6,258 nt of DNA from an uncultured Clostridia bacterium (GCA_947623615.1 CANQHH010000078.1:1-6258), one strand, 5' to 3'. Positions 1 to 6,174 are shown, numbered from the stretch's first letter. Notes: generated by a model not told the origin, from the sequence alone. Numbers and translations: made by a program.

Positions 1-1316
1 GGTTACTTCATATAGCTAATGGTGGTTATATTATTTTCCAAGCAAACGATTTATTAACAAACAATCTATGTTATGATGCCTTAAAAAAAGTTTTAAGAAG
101 TAAACAATTAGGAATTGAAAATGCTGCAGATCCACGTTCTTCAATGGTTATGGTTTCATTAAAGCCAGAGCCAATACCTCTTCATCTAAAAGTAATATTA
201 ATTGGAGATGAAAATATTTATCAAACATTACTTGCAATAGATAGCGATTTCAGAAAATTATTTAAAATAAAAGTAGAATTTGCAGATGATGCCCCTTTAA
301 CTCAAGATAATATAAACAAGCTTGCGAGATTTGTTAAAGGATACTGTGATCATGAACAAATATTACCTCTTGATAACACAGCGATGGCAAAAGTTGTTGA
401 ATATGCTTCCAAACTTGCAGATAGTCAATCTAAACTTTCAACAAGATTTACTGATTTATCTCAAATTATTGGTGAAGCTGCAACTTGGGCTAGACTTTCT
501 AGAGCGAAAATTATTACAAGTGAACATATCATTAAAGCTTTATCCGAAAAGAAGGATAGAGCAAGGAAATATGATGAAAAATACTTAGAAATGATAAAAG
601 AAAACACTCTTTTAATAGATACTCACGGAGAAAAAATAGGACAAATAAATGGTTTAACTATTATGAACGTTGGAGATTACACCTTTGGTAAACCTGTAAA
701 AATAACTGCAAATACTTATACCGGAAAAAGTGGAATTATAAATATAGAACGTGAAGTTGAACTATCTGGCTCAACACACTCAAAAGGAGTTCTAATATTA
801 AGTGCATATTTGGGTGAAATGTTTGCACAAGATATTCCTCTTTCACTTACTGCTAGTATATGTTTTGAACAATTATACAATGGAGTAGATGGTGATAGTG
901 CTTCATCAACTGAATTATATGCTATTTTATCTAGCTTATCTGGTGTACCAATAAATCAATCTATTGCTGTTACTGGCTCAGTAAATCAAAAAGGTGAAAT
1001 TCAACCAATTGGTGGTGCAAATGATAAAATAGAAGGATTTTTCCAAATTTGCCAAATGAGAGGTTTAGATGGAAAACACGGTGTTATTATACCAAAACAA
1101 AATATAAACAATTTGAATCTTTCTTCTGAGGTTGTCGATGCAGTTAAAGATGGACTTTTCCATATATATGCAATTTCAACTATCGAAGAAGGTATTGAAA
1201 TATTAACTGGTGTACCAGCTGGTAAAATGGACGAAAATGGAAATTTCCCTGCTGGAACAATAAATTACTTAGCATATCAAAAATTAAAGAAATACGCAAA
1301 TGCAGCTAAAGATTAA
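1..1316 (+). CDS. Lon-family (S16) protease with AAA_32-like region, 5' partial
   Basis: This is the C-terminal part of a cytoplasmic Lon-type serine protease. The frame is open from the window start (first full codon at 3), so the ATG at 144 is internal; about 437 residues are visible, and AAA_32/LonC-like proteins are usually near 780-800. Seen: the segment HIANGGYIIFQAND (9-50) is the Walker B region of this family, followed by KPEPIPL and a helical lid region to about 600. The proteolytic domain spans about 645-1225. The catalytic Ser is in DGDSASS (codon 897-899) and the catalytic Lys in GGANDK (codon 1026-1028), 43 residues apart as in E. coli Lon (S679/K722). The dyad is therefore intact. 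The Walker B acid position carries Gln (codon 39-41), so ATP hydrolysis is doubtful; Walker A lies outside the window. The gene converges on rplS and ends in a shared terminator. The family call is firm; the subfamily (LonC-like rather than LonA or LonB) is inferred. Confidence 0.9.
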   Translation, partial: LLHIANGGYIIFQANDLLTNNLCYDALKKVLRSKQLGIENAADPRSSMVMVSLKPEPIPLHLKVILIGDENIYQTLLAIDSDFRKLFKIKVEFADDAPLTQDNINKLARFVKGYCDHEQILPLDNTAMAKVVEYASKLADSQSKLSTRFTDLSQIIGEAATWARLSRAKIITSEHIIKALSEKKDRARKYDEKYLEMIKENTLLIDTHGEKIGQINGLTIMNVGDYTFGKPVKITANTYTGKSGIINIEREVELSGSTHSKGVLILSAYLGEMFAQDIPLSLTASICFEQLYNGVDGDSASSTELYAILSSLSGVPINQSIAVTGSVNQKGEIQPIGGANDKIEGFFQICQMRGLDGKHGVIIPKQNINNLNLSSEVVDAVKDGLFHIYAISTIEEGIEILTGVPAGKMDENGNFPAGTINYLAYQKLKKYANAAKD

Positions 1317-1360
1317 AAAATAAAACCCTGATTGAATTTCAATTAGGGTTTTATTTTTTT
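1314..1360. terminator. Bidirectional intrinsic terminator between lon-like gene and rplS
   Basis: A 13-bp stem pairs 1322-1334 with 1340-1352 (one G-T wobble) around a 5-base loop (1335-1339). The core is AAAACCCT pairing with AGGGTTTT. A/T flanks extend the stem, giving a T-run on the plus strand (1354-1360) and, read on the minus strand, a T-run from 1322 down to 1315. It starts at the protease gene's stop codon and lies just past the rplS stop, so it can end both converging transcripts. Confidence 0.9.
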
Positions 1361-1363
1361 GGA

Positions 1364-1966
1364 TTATTTATCACTTTTTTCTTTTTTAGCTTTTTTTTCT
1401 TTCTTTTCTTCTACTGGTTCTTCCTTAACAGTATCAACAACCTCTTCAACAACTGGTTCTTCTGTTTCAACTGCAGGAGCTTCTTCAGGTGCTGTTTCTG
1501 GAGCTACTTCTTCAACTGGCTCTTCTACAGTAGTCTCTTCTACAGTAGCTGTTGCTTCCTCCACAGCAGTCTCATCATCTGATAACTCTTCTTTTATTAT
1601 AATTTCTTTATTTTCAATTCTTGCACCAATATCTTCTTTAGTCTTAGCTGCCTTACCAATTCTGTCTCTTAAGTAATATAGTTTAGCACGTCTTGCTTTA
1701 CCAACTCTTACTACTTCTACTTTTTCTACCATTGGTGAATGTACTAAAAATGTTTTCTCAACACCTACACCGTAAGCTACACGTCTAACTGTAAATGTTG
1801 CATTAACTCCTCCACCTTGTTTTTTTATTATAATTCCTTCAAATACTTGTATTCTCTCTCTATTTCCTTCCTTAATTCTTTGGTGTACTCTAACAGTATT
1901 ACCAACTTTAAGTTCAGGTATCTTATTCTTTAATTGTTCATGTTCAATTGATTTTATGATATCCAT
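1364..1966 (-). CDS. rplS: 50S ribosomal protein L19 with long acidic C-terminal extension
   Basis: L19 sits at the 30S-50S interface of the ribosome. Residues 1-114 are a complete L19: PELKVGNTVRVHQRIKEG (17-34), the QVFEGIIIKKQGGG core (40-53), and the conserved end KLYYLRDRIGKAAK (95-108). L19 is normally about 115 residues; this protein has 200. The extra 86 residues are low complexity: residues 126-187 hold 23 Glu and 3 Asp with only one Lys, mixed with Val, Thr, Ala and Pro, and the last 13 residues hold 8 Lys. The tail is in frame with no stop and ends right before the shared terminator, so it is a genuine part of the ORF. The start is set by AGGGAGG at 1974-1980, 7 nt from the ATG. 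It is the last gene of the operon, 61 nt after trmD. The core identification is certain; the role of the tail is unknown. Confidence 0.97.
   Translation of the reverse strand: MDIIKSIEHEQLKNKIPELKVGNTVRVHQRIKEGNRERIQVFEGIIIKKQGGGVNATFTVRRVAYGVGVEKTFLVHSPMVEKVEVVRVGKARRAKLYYLRDRIGKAAKTKEDIGARIENKEIIIKEELSDDETAVEEATATVEETTVEEPVEEVAPETAPEEAPAVETEEPVVEEVVDTVKEEPVEEKKEKKAKKEKSDK
1521..1548. repeat. 15-nt-period direct repeat in the rplS tail
   Basis: Two exact copies of TCTTCTACAGTAG lie at 1521-1533 and 1536-1548, a period of 15 nt (five codons). On the coding strand they encode the TVEE units of the L19 acidic tail. The in-frame period suggests that the tail grew partly by small tandem duplications; that is inference. 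Confidence 0.7.
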
Positions 1967-1989
1967 TTGATATCCTCCCTTCTTAATTT

Positions 1990-2022
1990 ATGTATCGGTT
2001 TGTCTTACAAACAAACTTGCAT
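1990..2022 (-). promoter_or_regulatory. Hairpin in the trmD-rplS gap, candidate L19 leader
   Basis: In the 61-nt gap before rplS the mRNA can form a 6-bp stem GUUUGU/ACAAAC (2016-2011 with 2003-1998) with a 7-nt loop. It is flanked by an outer AUGCA/UACAU pairing (2022-2018 with 1994-1990) that has one C-A mismatch. An L19 leader is a known class of ribosomal-protein cis-element in low-GC Gram-positives, by which rplS may control itself. Position and size fit that class, but I did not match a consensus, so the assignment is tentative. Confidence 0.35.
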
Positions 2023-2027
2023 TATAT

Positions 2028-2693
2028 TTACCTATTTAATAGGTCTGGACGATTTTTTCTTGTAATATTTAATGATTGTTCTTCACGCCACTTTTTAATA
2101 TTTTCATGGTGTCCAGATAATAATACCTCTGGCACCCTTACTCCTCTAAATTCTTCTGGTCTCGTATATTGTGGATATTCCAATAGATTATTTGAAAACG
2201 ATTCTTCTATTATAGAATCTTTATTTAAAACTCCTTCGACATATCTACTAACAGAATCTATTAATACCATCGCTGGTATTTCCCCTCCTGTTAATACATA
2301 ATCACCTATTGATATTTCCTCATCAACGATCTCATCCAAAACTCTTTGGTCTATTCCCTCATAATGTCCACAGATTATAATTAAATGTTCTTCATTTGCT
2401 AATTCTTTTACTTTTTTCTGGTCTAATACTTTTCCTTTTGGAGACATATATATAACTTTTGCTTTTTCATCTTTTACAGATTTATATGCATCATATACGA
2501 TATCTGGTCTAATAACCATTCCTGCGCCCCCACCATAAGGAGTATCATCTACTTTTTTATGTTTATCCTTAGAAAAATCTCTAATATTGGTTATATCAAT
2601 CTCTATTAAATGTTTTTCTATAGCTCTACCTATAATGCTTTCTTTTAAAGAATCAAACATTTCCGGAAAGAGTGTAAGAATATCGAACTTCAT
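2028..2693 (-). CDS. trmD: tRNA (guanine37-N1)-methyltransferase TrmD
   Basis: TrmD transfers a methyl group from S-adenosylmethionine to G37 of tRNAs with G36-G37, preventing +1 frameshifting; it is a homodimeric SPOUT (trefoil-knot) enzyme in the cytoplasm. Seen in order: LTLFPEMF (6-13), VDDTPYGGGAGMV (48-60), MSPKGK (83-88), the SAM-knot segments CGHYEGIDQRV (108-118) and SIGDYVLTGGE (128-138), SVSR (147-150), EYPQYTRPEEFRG (172-184) and LLSGHHENIKKW (191-202). R150 matches E. coli R154. The position matching catalytic E. coli D169, just before Ser-Phe, is Glu164 here, with the preceding loop one residue shorter. At 221 residues it is shorter than the usual 240-255 and stops just after RPDLL, so the final C-terminal helix is reduced. 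GAGGAG at 2700-2705 sets the start, in the 20-nt gap after rimM. Confidence 0.97.
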   Translation of the reverse strand: MKFDILTLFPEMFDSLKESIIGRAIEKHLIEIDITNIRDFSKDKHKKVDDTPYGGGAGMVIRPDIVYDAYKSVKDEKAKVIYMSPKGKVLDQKKVKELANEEHLIIICGHYEGIDQRVLDEIVDEEISIGDYVLTGGEIPAMVLIDSVSRYVEGVLNKDSIIEESFSNNLLEYPQYTRPEEFRGVRVPEVLLSGHHENIKKWREEQSLNITRKNRPDLLNR

Positions 2694-2713
2694 TTATTTC
2701 TCCTCATTTCACT

Positions 2714-3223
2714 TTAGATTAAACCTTCTAGCAAATGCACAATAATTTTTTCATTTTCAATATCTATCACTTTAATTACTTTCTGTATTCCTGGTAAAAG
2801 AATTTGCTTTCCTAATTCATTTTTGACAACATATATATCATTACCTTTATTATTATATATATCATCAACCTTTCCAAGTAGTTCTCCTTCTTCTGTATAT
2901 ACATTTAAGCCTATTAAATCTGCAATAAAATATGTGTCTTCTGGTAGCTTTCTAGCATCTGCTCTTCTTATTTTTAAATAACAGCCTTTGTATTGTTCTG
3001 CCTCTTCGATGTTATTTATTCCTTTAAGTTTTAATAACACTACCGTTTGTTTATACATTACATCTTCTATTTGCATTTCTATTAATTCTTTATTTTTCAC
3101 AACTAAAACACTTTTTAGTTCTTCAAACCTTTTTAAGTCATCTGTAAAAGGTTTTACTTTTACAAATCCTTTTATCCCAAATGTATTTACTATTTGCCCT
3201 ACTTCAAAATATTCTTGCTTCAT
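2714..3223 (-). CDS. rimM: 16S rRNA processing / 30S maturation factor RimM
   Basis: RimM binds the pre-30S subunit and helps mature the 3' (head) domain of 16S rRNA. The 169 residues are a full-length member. The N-terminal beta-barrel (about 1-87) has VGQIVNTFGIKGFVKVKPF (8-26) and the LKLKGINNIEEAEQYKG segment (64-80). A PRC-barrel domain (about 97-168) has FIADLIGLNVYTEEGELLG (99-117), ILLPGI (141-146) and the terminal HLLEGL. The SD is GAAGGG just upstream of the ATG with a short spacer of 4 nt. It lies 21 nt after khpA and 20 nt before trmD, so translation of the three genes is probably coupled. Confidence 0.96.
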   Translation of the reverse strand: MKQEYFEVGQIVNTFGIKGFVKVKPFTDDLKRFEELKSVLVVKNKELIEMQIEDVMYKQTVVLLKLKGINNIEEAEQYKGCYLKIRRADARKLPEDTYFIADLIGLNVYTEEGELLGKVDDIYNNKGNDIYVVKNELGKQILLPGIQKVIKVIDIENEKIIVHLLEGLI

Positions 3224-3244
3224 TTTACCCTTCTTTTTTAGATT

Positions 3245-3475
3245 TTAGTCTATAAAATCTATAGATATTCTTTTTTTCTCTTTAGCACCTAGTGATTTTA
3301 TAAGTGTACGTATTGCTTTTGCATTTCTACCTTGCTTTCCAATTACTCTACCCATATCACCTTCTGCTACTTTTACTTCGTAGACATACTTTTCTCCTTC
3401 AATTTTTTCAACTACTGAAACAGAATCTTTATCATCTACTATGTTTAAAATGATACTTTCTAAAATTTCTTTCAT
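3245..3475 (-). CDS. khpA: KH-domain RNA-binding protein KhpA (YlqC family)
   Basis: This small cytoplasmic RNA-binding protein consists of one type II KH domain. In other Firmicutes KhpA pairs with KhpB and affects RNA metabolism and cell shape or division (known from the family, not visible here). The 76 residues match the family length. The RNA-binding loop is VIGKQGRNAKAIRTLI (44-59), with GKQG (46-49) as the GxxG motif, preceded by the strand YVYEVKVAEGDMG (30-42). AGGAGA at 3481-3486 lies 5 nt before the ATG and within the 14-nt gap after rpsP. Unlike in Bacillus, no ylqD gene separates it from rimM. Confidence 0.95.
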   Translation of the reverse strand: MKEILESIILNIVDDKDSVSVVEKIEGEKYVYEVKVAEGDMGRVIGKQGRNAKAIRTLIKSLGAKEKKRISIDFID

Positions 3476-3489
3476 CTTTTTCTCCTATA

Positions 3490-3723
3490 CTATTTAGCTT
3501 TTTCAATTAAAGATTTAACTGTATCTGTTGGTTTAGCACCATTTTTTATCCATTTTTCTACTTTTTCTTTATCAAGAACAATTGTAGATGGATCTGTCAT
3601 AGGATTATATGTTCCTACCTTTTCTATTATTTTTCCATCTCTTGGGCTTCTTGAATCAGCCACAACTATATGATAGAATGGAGCTTTTTTAGCACCTTGT
3701 CTTTGTAATCTTATCTTTACCAT
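3490..3723 (-). CDS. rpsP: 30S ribosomal protein S16
   Basis: S16 is an early-assembling 30S protein that binds the 5' and central domains of 16S rRNA. The 77 residues show the family signature throughout: VKIRLQRQGAKKAPFYHIVV (2-21), ADSRSPRDGKIIEKVGTYNP (22-41) and the helix EKVEKWIKNGAKPTDTV (53-69). Length is close to the usual 80-90. The start is fixed by a strong SD, AGGGAGGT at 3731-3738, 7 nt from the ATG. The gap back to ffh is about 97 nt, the largest in the operon. It holds a 10-bp palindrome (3762-3771) but no convincing terminator or promoter. Confidence 0.97.
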   Translation of the reverse strand: MVKIRLQRQGAKKAPFYHIVVADSRSPRDGKIIEKVGTYNPMTDPSTIVLDKEKVEKWIKNGAKPTDTVKSLIEKAK

Positions 3724-3819
3724 TTATTTCACCTCCCTAAATTTTCTCAAGCACTACTGCAAAATGCATTTACAATAATTATCTTGATATCTATATATAA
3801 AAATTAAAAACAAATTTAT

Positions 3820-5172
3820 TTAGATTTTTAAATTATTTAATTCATCTAAGTTCATACCCTTCAACATTTTCTTCATATTTTTTTCATTATTCATTTTCCT
3901 CATCATTTTTTGTGTCATTTCAAATGTTTTCATGAATTTATTTATATCTTGAACTGATGTTCCACTACCTTTAGCTATTCTAACACGTCTATTTCCATTA
4001 AGCAATTTTGGATTTTTTCTCTCTTCTTTTGTCATCGAAGAAATAATTGCTTCAATCCTTATAAATTCTTTATCATCTACTTTTACATCTTTCAATTGAT
4101 TCATTCCTGGTATCAATTTTAATAAAGATGAAAAAGAACCCATCTTTTTTATTTGCTTTAGTTGTGCTAAATAATCATCTAAATCTAATTCTTTTTTCTT
4201 TCTTAATTGTTTTTCTAATTTTTCAGTTTCTTCTAAATCAAATGTTTCTTCTGCCTTTTCTATAATAGATAAAACATCACCCATTCCTAATATTCTAGAT
4301 GCCATTCTTTCTGGATGAAATACTTCTATATCATTTAACTTTTCTCCTGTTGCTGCAAACTTAATAGGTCTACCTGTTACTTTTTTTACAGAAATAGCCG
4401 CACCACCACGTGTATCACCATCAAGCTTTGTAAGAACTACACCATCAATTCCTAATTGTTCATTAAATGATGTAGCAACATTTACTGCATCCTGTCCTGT
4501 CATAGAATCTACAACTAATAATATTTCATGTGGTTTTACATTTGATTTTACATTTTTTAATTCCTGCATCAATTCTTCATCAATATGCAATCTTCCTGCT
4601 GTATCTAAAATAACTACATCATTCAATTTGCTTATTGCAGAATCTATTGCCTGTCTTGCAATTTTTACAACATCTTTTGAATTTTCGTTTGCAAATACTG
4701 GTATATTAAGCTGTCCACCTACAACCTGCAATTGCTTTATAGCTGCTGGTCTATATACATCACATGCAACTAACAATGGCTTTTTTCCTTGTTTTCTAAG
4801 CAAATTAGCAAGCTTTCCAGCTGTTGTTGTTTTACCAGAACCCTGCAACCCCACAAGCATAATAATTGATGGAGGGTTTGATGTAAGATTAATTTTGCTA
4901 TCAGTTCCACCAAGTAACTCAACTAATTCATCTTTTACAATTTTTACAACTTGTTGACCTGGAGTTAATGATTTTAATACATCTTGTCCTAATGCTTTTA
5001 CTTGTATGGTATTAATAAATTCCTTTACAATTGCATAGTTTACATCCGCTTCTAATAATGCCAGTTTTACCTCTCTTAACATTTCTTTTAAATCACTCTC
5101 TGTGATTCTTGTTTTGCCTCTTAATTTTCTTGTTACTGACTGAAGTTTTTCTGATAATCCTTCAAAAGCCAT
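3820..5172 (-). CDS. ffh: Signal recognition particle GTPase Ffh (SRP54)
   Basis: Ffh binds the SRP RNA and hydrophobic signal sequences on nascent chains and delivers ribosomes to FtsY at the membrane. The 450 residues are the usual full length. The N domain (about 1-95) begins MAFEGLSEKLQ and includes EADVNYAIVKEF (41-52). The G domain (about 96-296) has the P-loop GLQGSGKT (108-115), DVYRPAA (138-144), DTAGR (190-194), the guanine-specificity motif TKLDG (248-252) with DTRGG (253-257), and GMGD (296-299). The M domain (about 297-450) has LKLIPGM (351-357), the RNA-binding segment around NGNRRVRIAKGSG (392-404), and a Met-rich end (MTQKMMRKMN). All key motifs are intact. The ffh SD overlaps the ylxM stop codon, so translation is coupled to its upstream neighbour. 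Confidence 0.98.
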   Translation of the reverse strand: MAFEGLSEKLQSVTRKLRGKTRITESDLKEMLREVKLALLEADVNYAIVKEFINTIQVKALGQDVLKSLTPGQQVVKIVKDELVELLGGTDSKINLTSNPPSIIMLVGLQGSGKTTTAGKLANLLRKQGKKPLLVACDVYRPAAIKQLQVVGGQLNIPVFANENSKDVVKIARQAIDSAISKLNDVVILDTAGRLHIDEELMQELKNVKSNVKPHEILLVVDSMTGQDAVNVATSFNEQLGIDGVVLTKLDGDTRGGAAISVKKVTGRPIKFAATGEKLNDIEVFHPERMASRILGMGDVLSIIEKAEETFDLEETEKLEKQLRKKKELDLDDYLAQLKQIKKMGSFSSLLKLIPGMNQLKDVKVDDKEFIRIEAIISSMTKEERKNPKLLNGNRRVRIAKGSGTSVQDINKFMKTFEMTQKMMRKMNNEKNMKKMLKGMNLDELNNLKI

Positions 5173-5179
5173 ACATTTT

Positions 5180-5187
5180 CCTCCTTT
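5180..5187 (-). promoter_or_regulatory. ffh ribosome binding site overlapping the ylxM stop
   Basis: AAAGGAGG at 5187-5180 lies 7 nt upstream of the ffh ATG (5172-5170). It shares its first two bases with the TAA stop of ylxM (5188-5186), so ribosomes ending ylxM are placed on the ffh start region. It also supports 5172 as the ffh start. Confidence 0.85.
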
Positions 5188-5533
5188 AGTTTAAACAAAT
5201 TAATTCTTTTCTTATATTATTTAAAATCTTTTCAATTTTTTTGTCTGACGATGTTTCTTGAATTTTACTTAGTTCAACTAATATATCTTGTATTTGCTTT
5301 TCTTGTTTTAACATCTTTTTCATAATTAAAAGCTTTTCTTCATACTCGAAAAGTTTATTTTCCCCCTTTTTTATTACATCTCTTACTGCTTGCCTAGTTA
5401 TATTATTATTTTCAGCAATTTCTGAAAGTGATAAGTCATTGTTATAATAATCATTTATAAATTCATATTGCTTTTCTGTTAAAAGTTTTCCATATATCTG
5501 ACATAACATACTGACTTCAACATGTTTTTCCAT
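5186..5533 (-). CDS. ylxM: YlxM-family helix-turn-helix protein, SRP-associated
   Basis: YlxM is a small protein encoded next to ffh or ftsY in Firmicutes; in streptococci it associates with SRP components and modulates the pathway. The 115 residues are of normal family length. The N-terminal half carries a sigma-70 region 4-like helix-turn-helix (about 34-61, LSLSEIAENNNITRQAVRDV), preceded by LLTEKQYEFINDYYNNDLS (17-35). The C-terminal half (62-115) is Lys/Glu-rich and predicted helical. The frame is open upstream to an ATG at 5573-5575, but that start has no SD and would place the coding region inside the promoter-proximal hairpin. The ATG at 5531-5533 has AAGGAAGT 7 nt upstream and gives the standard MEKHVEVSMLCQIYG beginning. 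It is the first gene of the operon. Confidence 0.93.
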   Translation of the reverse strand: MEKHVEVSMLCQIYGKLLTEKQYEFINDYYNNDLSLSEIAENNNITRQAVRDVIKKGENKLFEYEEKLLIMKKMLKQEKQIQDILVELSKIQETSSDKKIEKILNNIRKELICLN

Positions 5534-5540
5534 TGTACAC

Positions 5541-5548
5541 ACTTCCTT
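5541..5548 (-). promoter_or_regulatory. ylxM ribosome binding site that decides the start
   Basis: AAGGAAGT at 5548-5541 lies 7 nt upstream of the ATG at 5533-5531. It favours this start over the in-frame ATG 42 nt further upstream at 5575, which has no purine-rich SD in front of it. Confidence 0.8.
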
Positions 5549-5560
5549 TTTAACATACAA

Positions 5561-5599
5561 AAAGTATATCAGCATTATTTTGTAATGCTAATATACTTT
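5561..5599 (-). terminator. 17-bp inverted repeat plus T-run, overlapping the ylxM -10
   Basis: Arms 5583-5599 and 5561-5577 pair over 17 bp with a single U-G wobble (5590 with 5570) around the 5-nt loop CAAAA (5582-5578). Read on the minus strand, the 3' arm runs into five T's (5563-5559). This is the form of an AT-rich intrinsic terminator for transcripts arriving from the PstS-like gene upstream. The 5' arm includes most of the ylxM -10. RNA started at about 5588 would keep only the inner six base pairs (GCAUUA/UAAUGC) as a 5'-terminal hairpin. A protein-binding operator is an alternative reading. The repeat itself is certain; its role is inferred. Confidence 0.6.
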
Positions 5600-5623
5600 A
5601 CACCATTTTTTCTGATTTGTCAA
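5595..5623 (-). promoter_or_regulatory. Sigma-A type promoter of the ylxM-ffh-...-rplS operon
   Basis: The minus strand has a perfect -35 TTGACA (5623-5618), a 17-nt spacer and a -10 TAAAGT (5600-5595, 4 of 6 consensus matches). The predicted start is near 5588-5589, giving a leader of about 55 nt before the ylxM ATG. It is the best promoter match in the window and sits where a housekeeping operon promoter is expected. It overlaps one arm of a long inverted repeat. Confidence 0.85.
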
Positions 5624-5679
5624 GTGTTTTGAGGAATTTTTCAGCTTAAATCACCAATATTTTTTATAAACTACAAGTT

Positions 5680-6168
5680 TTAACAAATATTTTTAACAAA
5701 TTCACGTCCTTCCTCTGTTTCCAACCAGTTTACAATTTTAGAAATATTCTCATTATCAGTTCTATATATCAAATATACCTCAAATAATAACGGATAATCT
5801 TTATCTTTAATATCTTTATTATTTACATTAATTATTTTTGCATTATTATTTGTATGCATTTTAGAATAAATAGTCTTAAATTCTAAATCCACTTTCGATT
5901 CACTTATTTTTTCCTTTTGCTCATCAGATGGTCCAGTAGCAATTATAATATCAGCTTTTCCACTAATAATATCTGAAAATGCTTGTGAAGTTGAAACCAT
6001 TTTCAGCGATTCATTAGAATATGAATCTTCACTATATATATTCTGTACAATATTAGCTGTGAATGGGTAAAAAGTACTTGTAGCTTCAATTTTAGGTAAG
6101 TTGTTTTCTATTTTTATACTTTGTTCTTGTTTAAATAACACATTGTTTTTTGAAAATGGTTCAAACAT
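5680..6168 (-). CDS. Shortened PstS-like substrate-binding protein, no signal peptide
   Basis: The 162 residues resemble the two ends of a clostridial PstS-like phosphate-type binding protein. LPKIEATSTFYPF (24-36) fits the start of the mature domain, SDIISGKADIIIATGPSDEQ (65-84) the 'asp-isle-gly-kad' segment after the first strand, and YPLLFEVYLIYR (125-136) with IVNWLETEEGREFV (145-158) the C-terminal end. What normally lies between, roughly 100 residues including the lobe with the IYSGKITNW-type motif, is absent without a frameshift or stop. The N-terminus lacks a signal peptide or lipobox; an in-frame TAA at 6201-6199 rules out extension by more than ten codons. AGGAGA at 6180-6175, 6 nt from the ATG, is a good SD, so the ORF may well be translated. 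It reads towards ylxM with a 146-nt gap. It could be a decaying paralogue or a cut-down cytoplasmic domain; phosphate transport is unlikely. The homology call is from memory of the family and is moderate. Confidence 0.6.
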   Translation of the reverse strand: MFEPFSKNNVLFKQEQSIKIENNLPKIEATSTFYPFTANIVQNIYSEDSYSNESLKMVSTSQAFSDIISGKADIIIATGPSDEQKEKISESKVDLEFKTIYSKMHTNNNAKIINVNNKDIKDKDYPLLFEVYLIYRTDNENISKIVNWLETEEGREFVKNIC

Positions 6169-6174
6169 ATTTTT

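Noticed and set aside
144..1316. Protease gene starting at the ATG at 144
   Set aside because: The frame is open to the window start and the upstream codons encode a recognisable family segment (HIANGGYIIF), so this ATG is internal and has no SD.
1359..1676. Plus-strand ORF of 105 codons opposite the rplS tail, rich in Ser, Thr and Gly
   Set aside because: Its composition is the antisense image of the GAA/GTA-rich acidic tail. It has no SD and overlaps the terminator and a certain gene.
3724..3819. Separate promoter or terminator in the ffh-rpsP gap, including the palindrome AAATGCATTT at 3762-3771
   Set aside because: GATAAT-like boxes exist but no -35 stands at a proper distance. The palindrome is too short, and no T-run follows a stem. 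The AT-rich sequence gives such matches by chance.
4628..4957. Plus-strand ORF of 109 codons inside ffh
   Set aside because: It is antisense to the intact GTPase domain, with no SD, no recognisable protein and no promoter. Likewise the plus-strand ORFs at 1990-2301 (opposite trmD) and 2988-3248 (opposite rimM), and the out-of-frame 322-588 inside the protease gene.
5534..5575. Longer ylxM product starting at the ATG at 5573-5575
   Set aside because: There is no SD, the start lies inside the hairpin just downstream of the predicted transcription start, and the extra 14 residues do not resemble YlxM. The start at 5533 has a good SD.
5640..5679. Terminator directly after the PstS-like ORF (AAACT/AGTTT, 5-bp stem)
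   Set aside because: The stem is short and weak and is followed by an A-rich rather than T-rich stretch on the minus strand. The 17-bp repeat at 5561-5599 is the better candidate.
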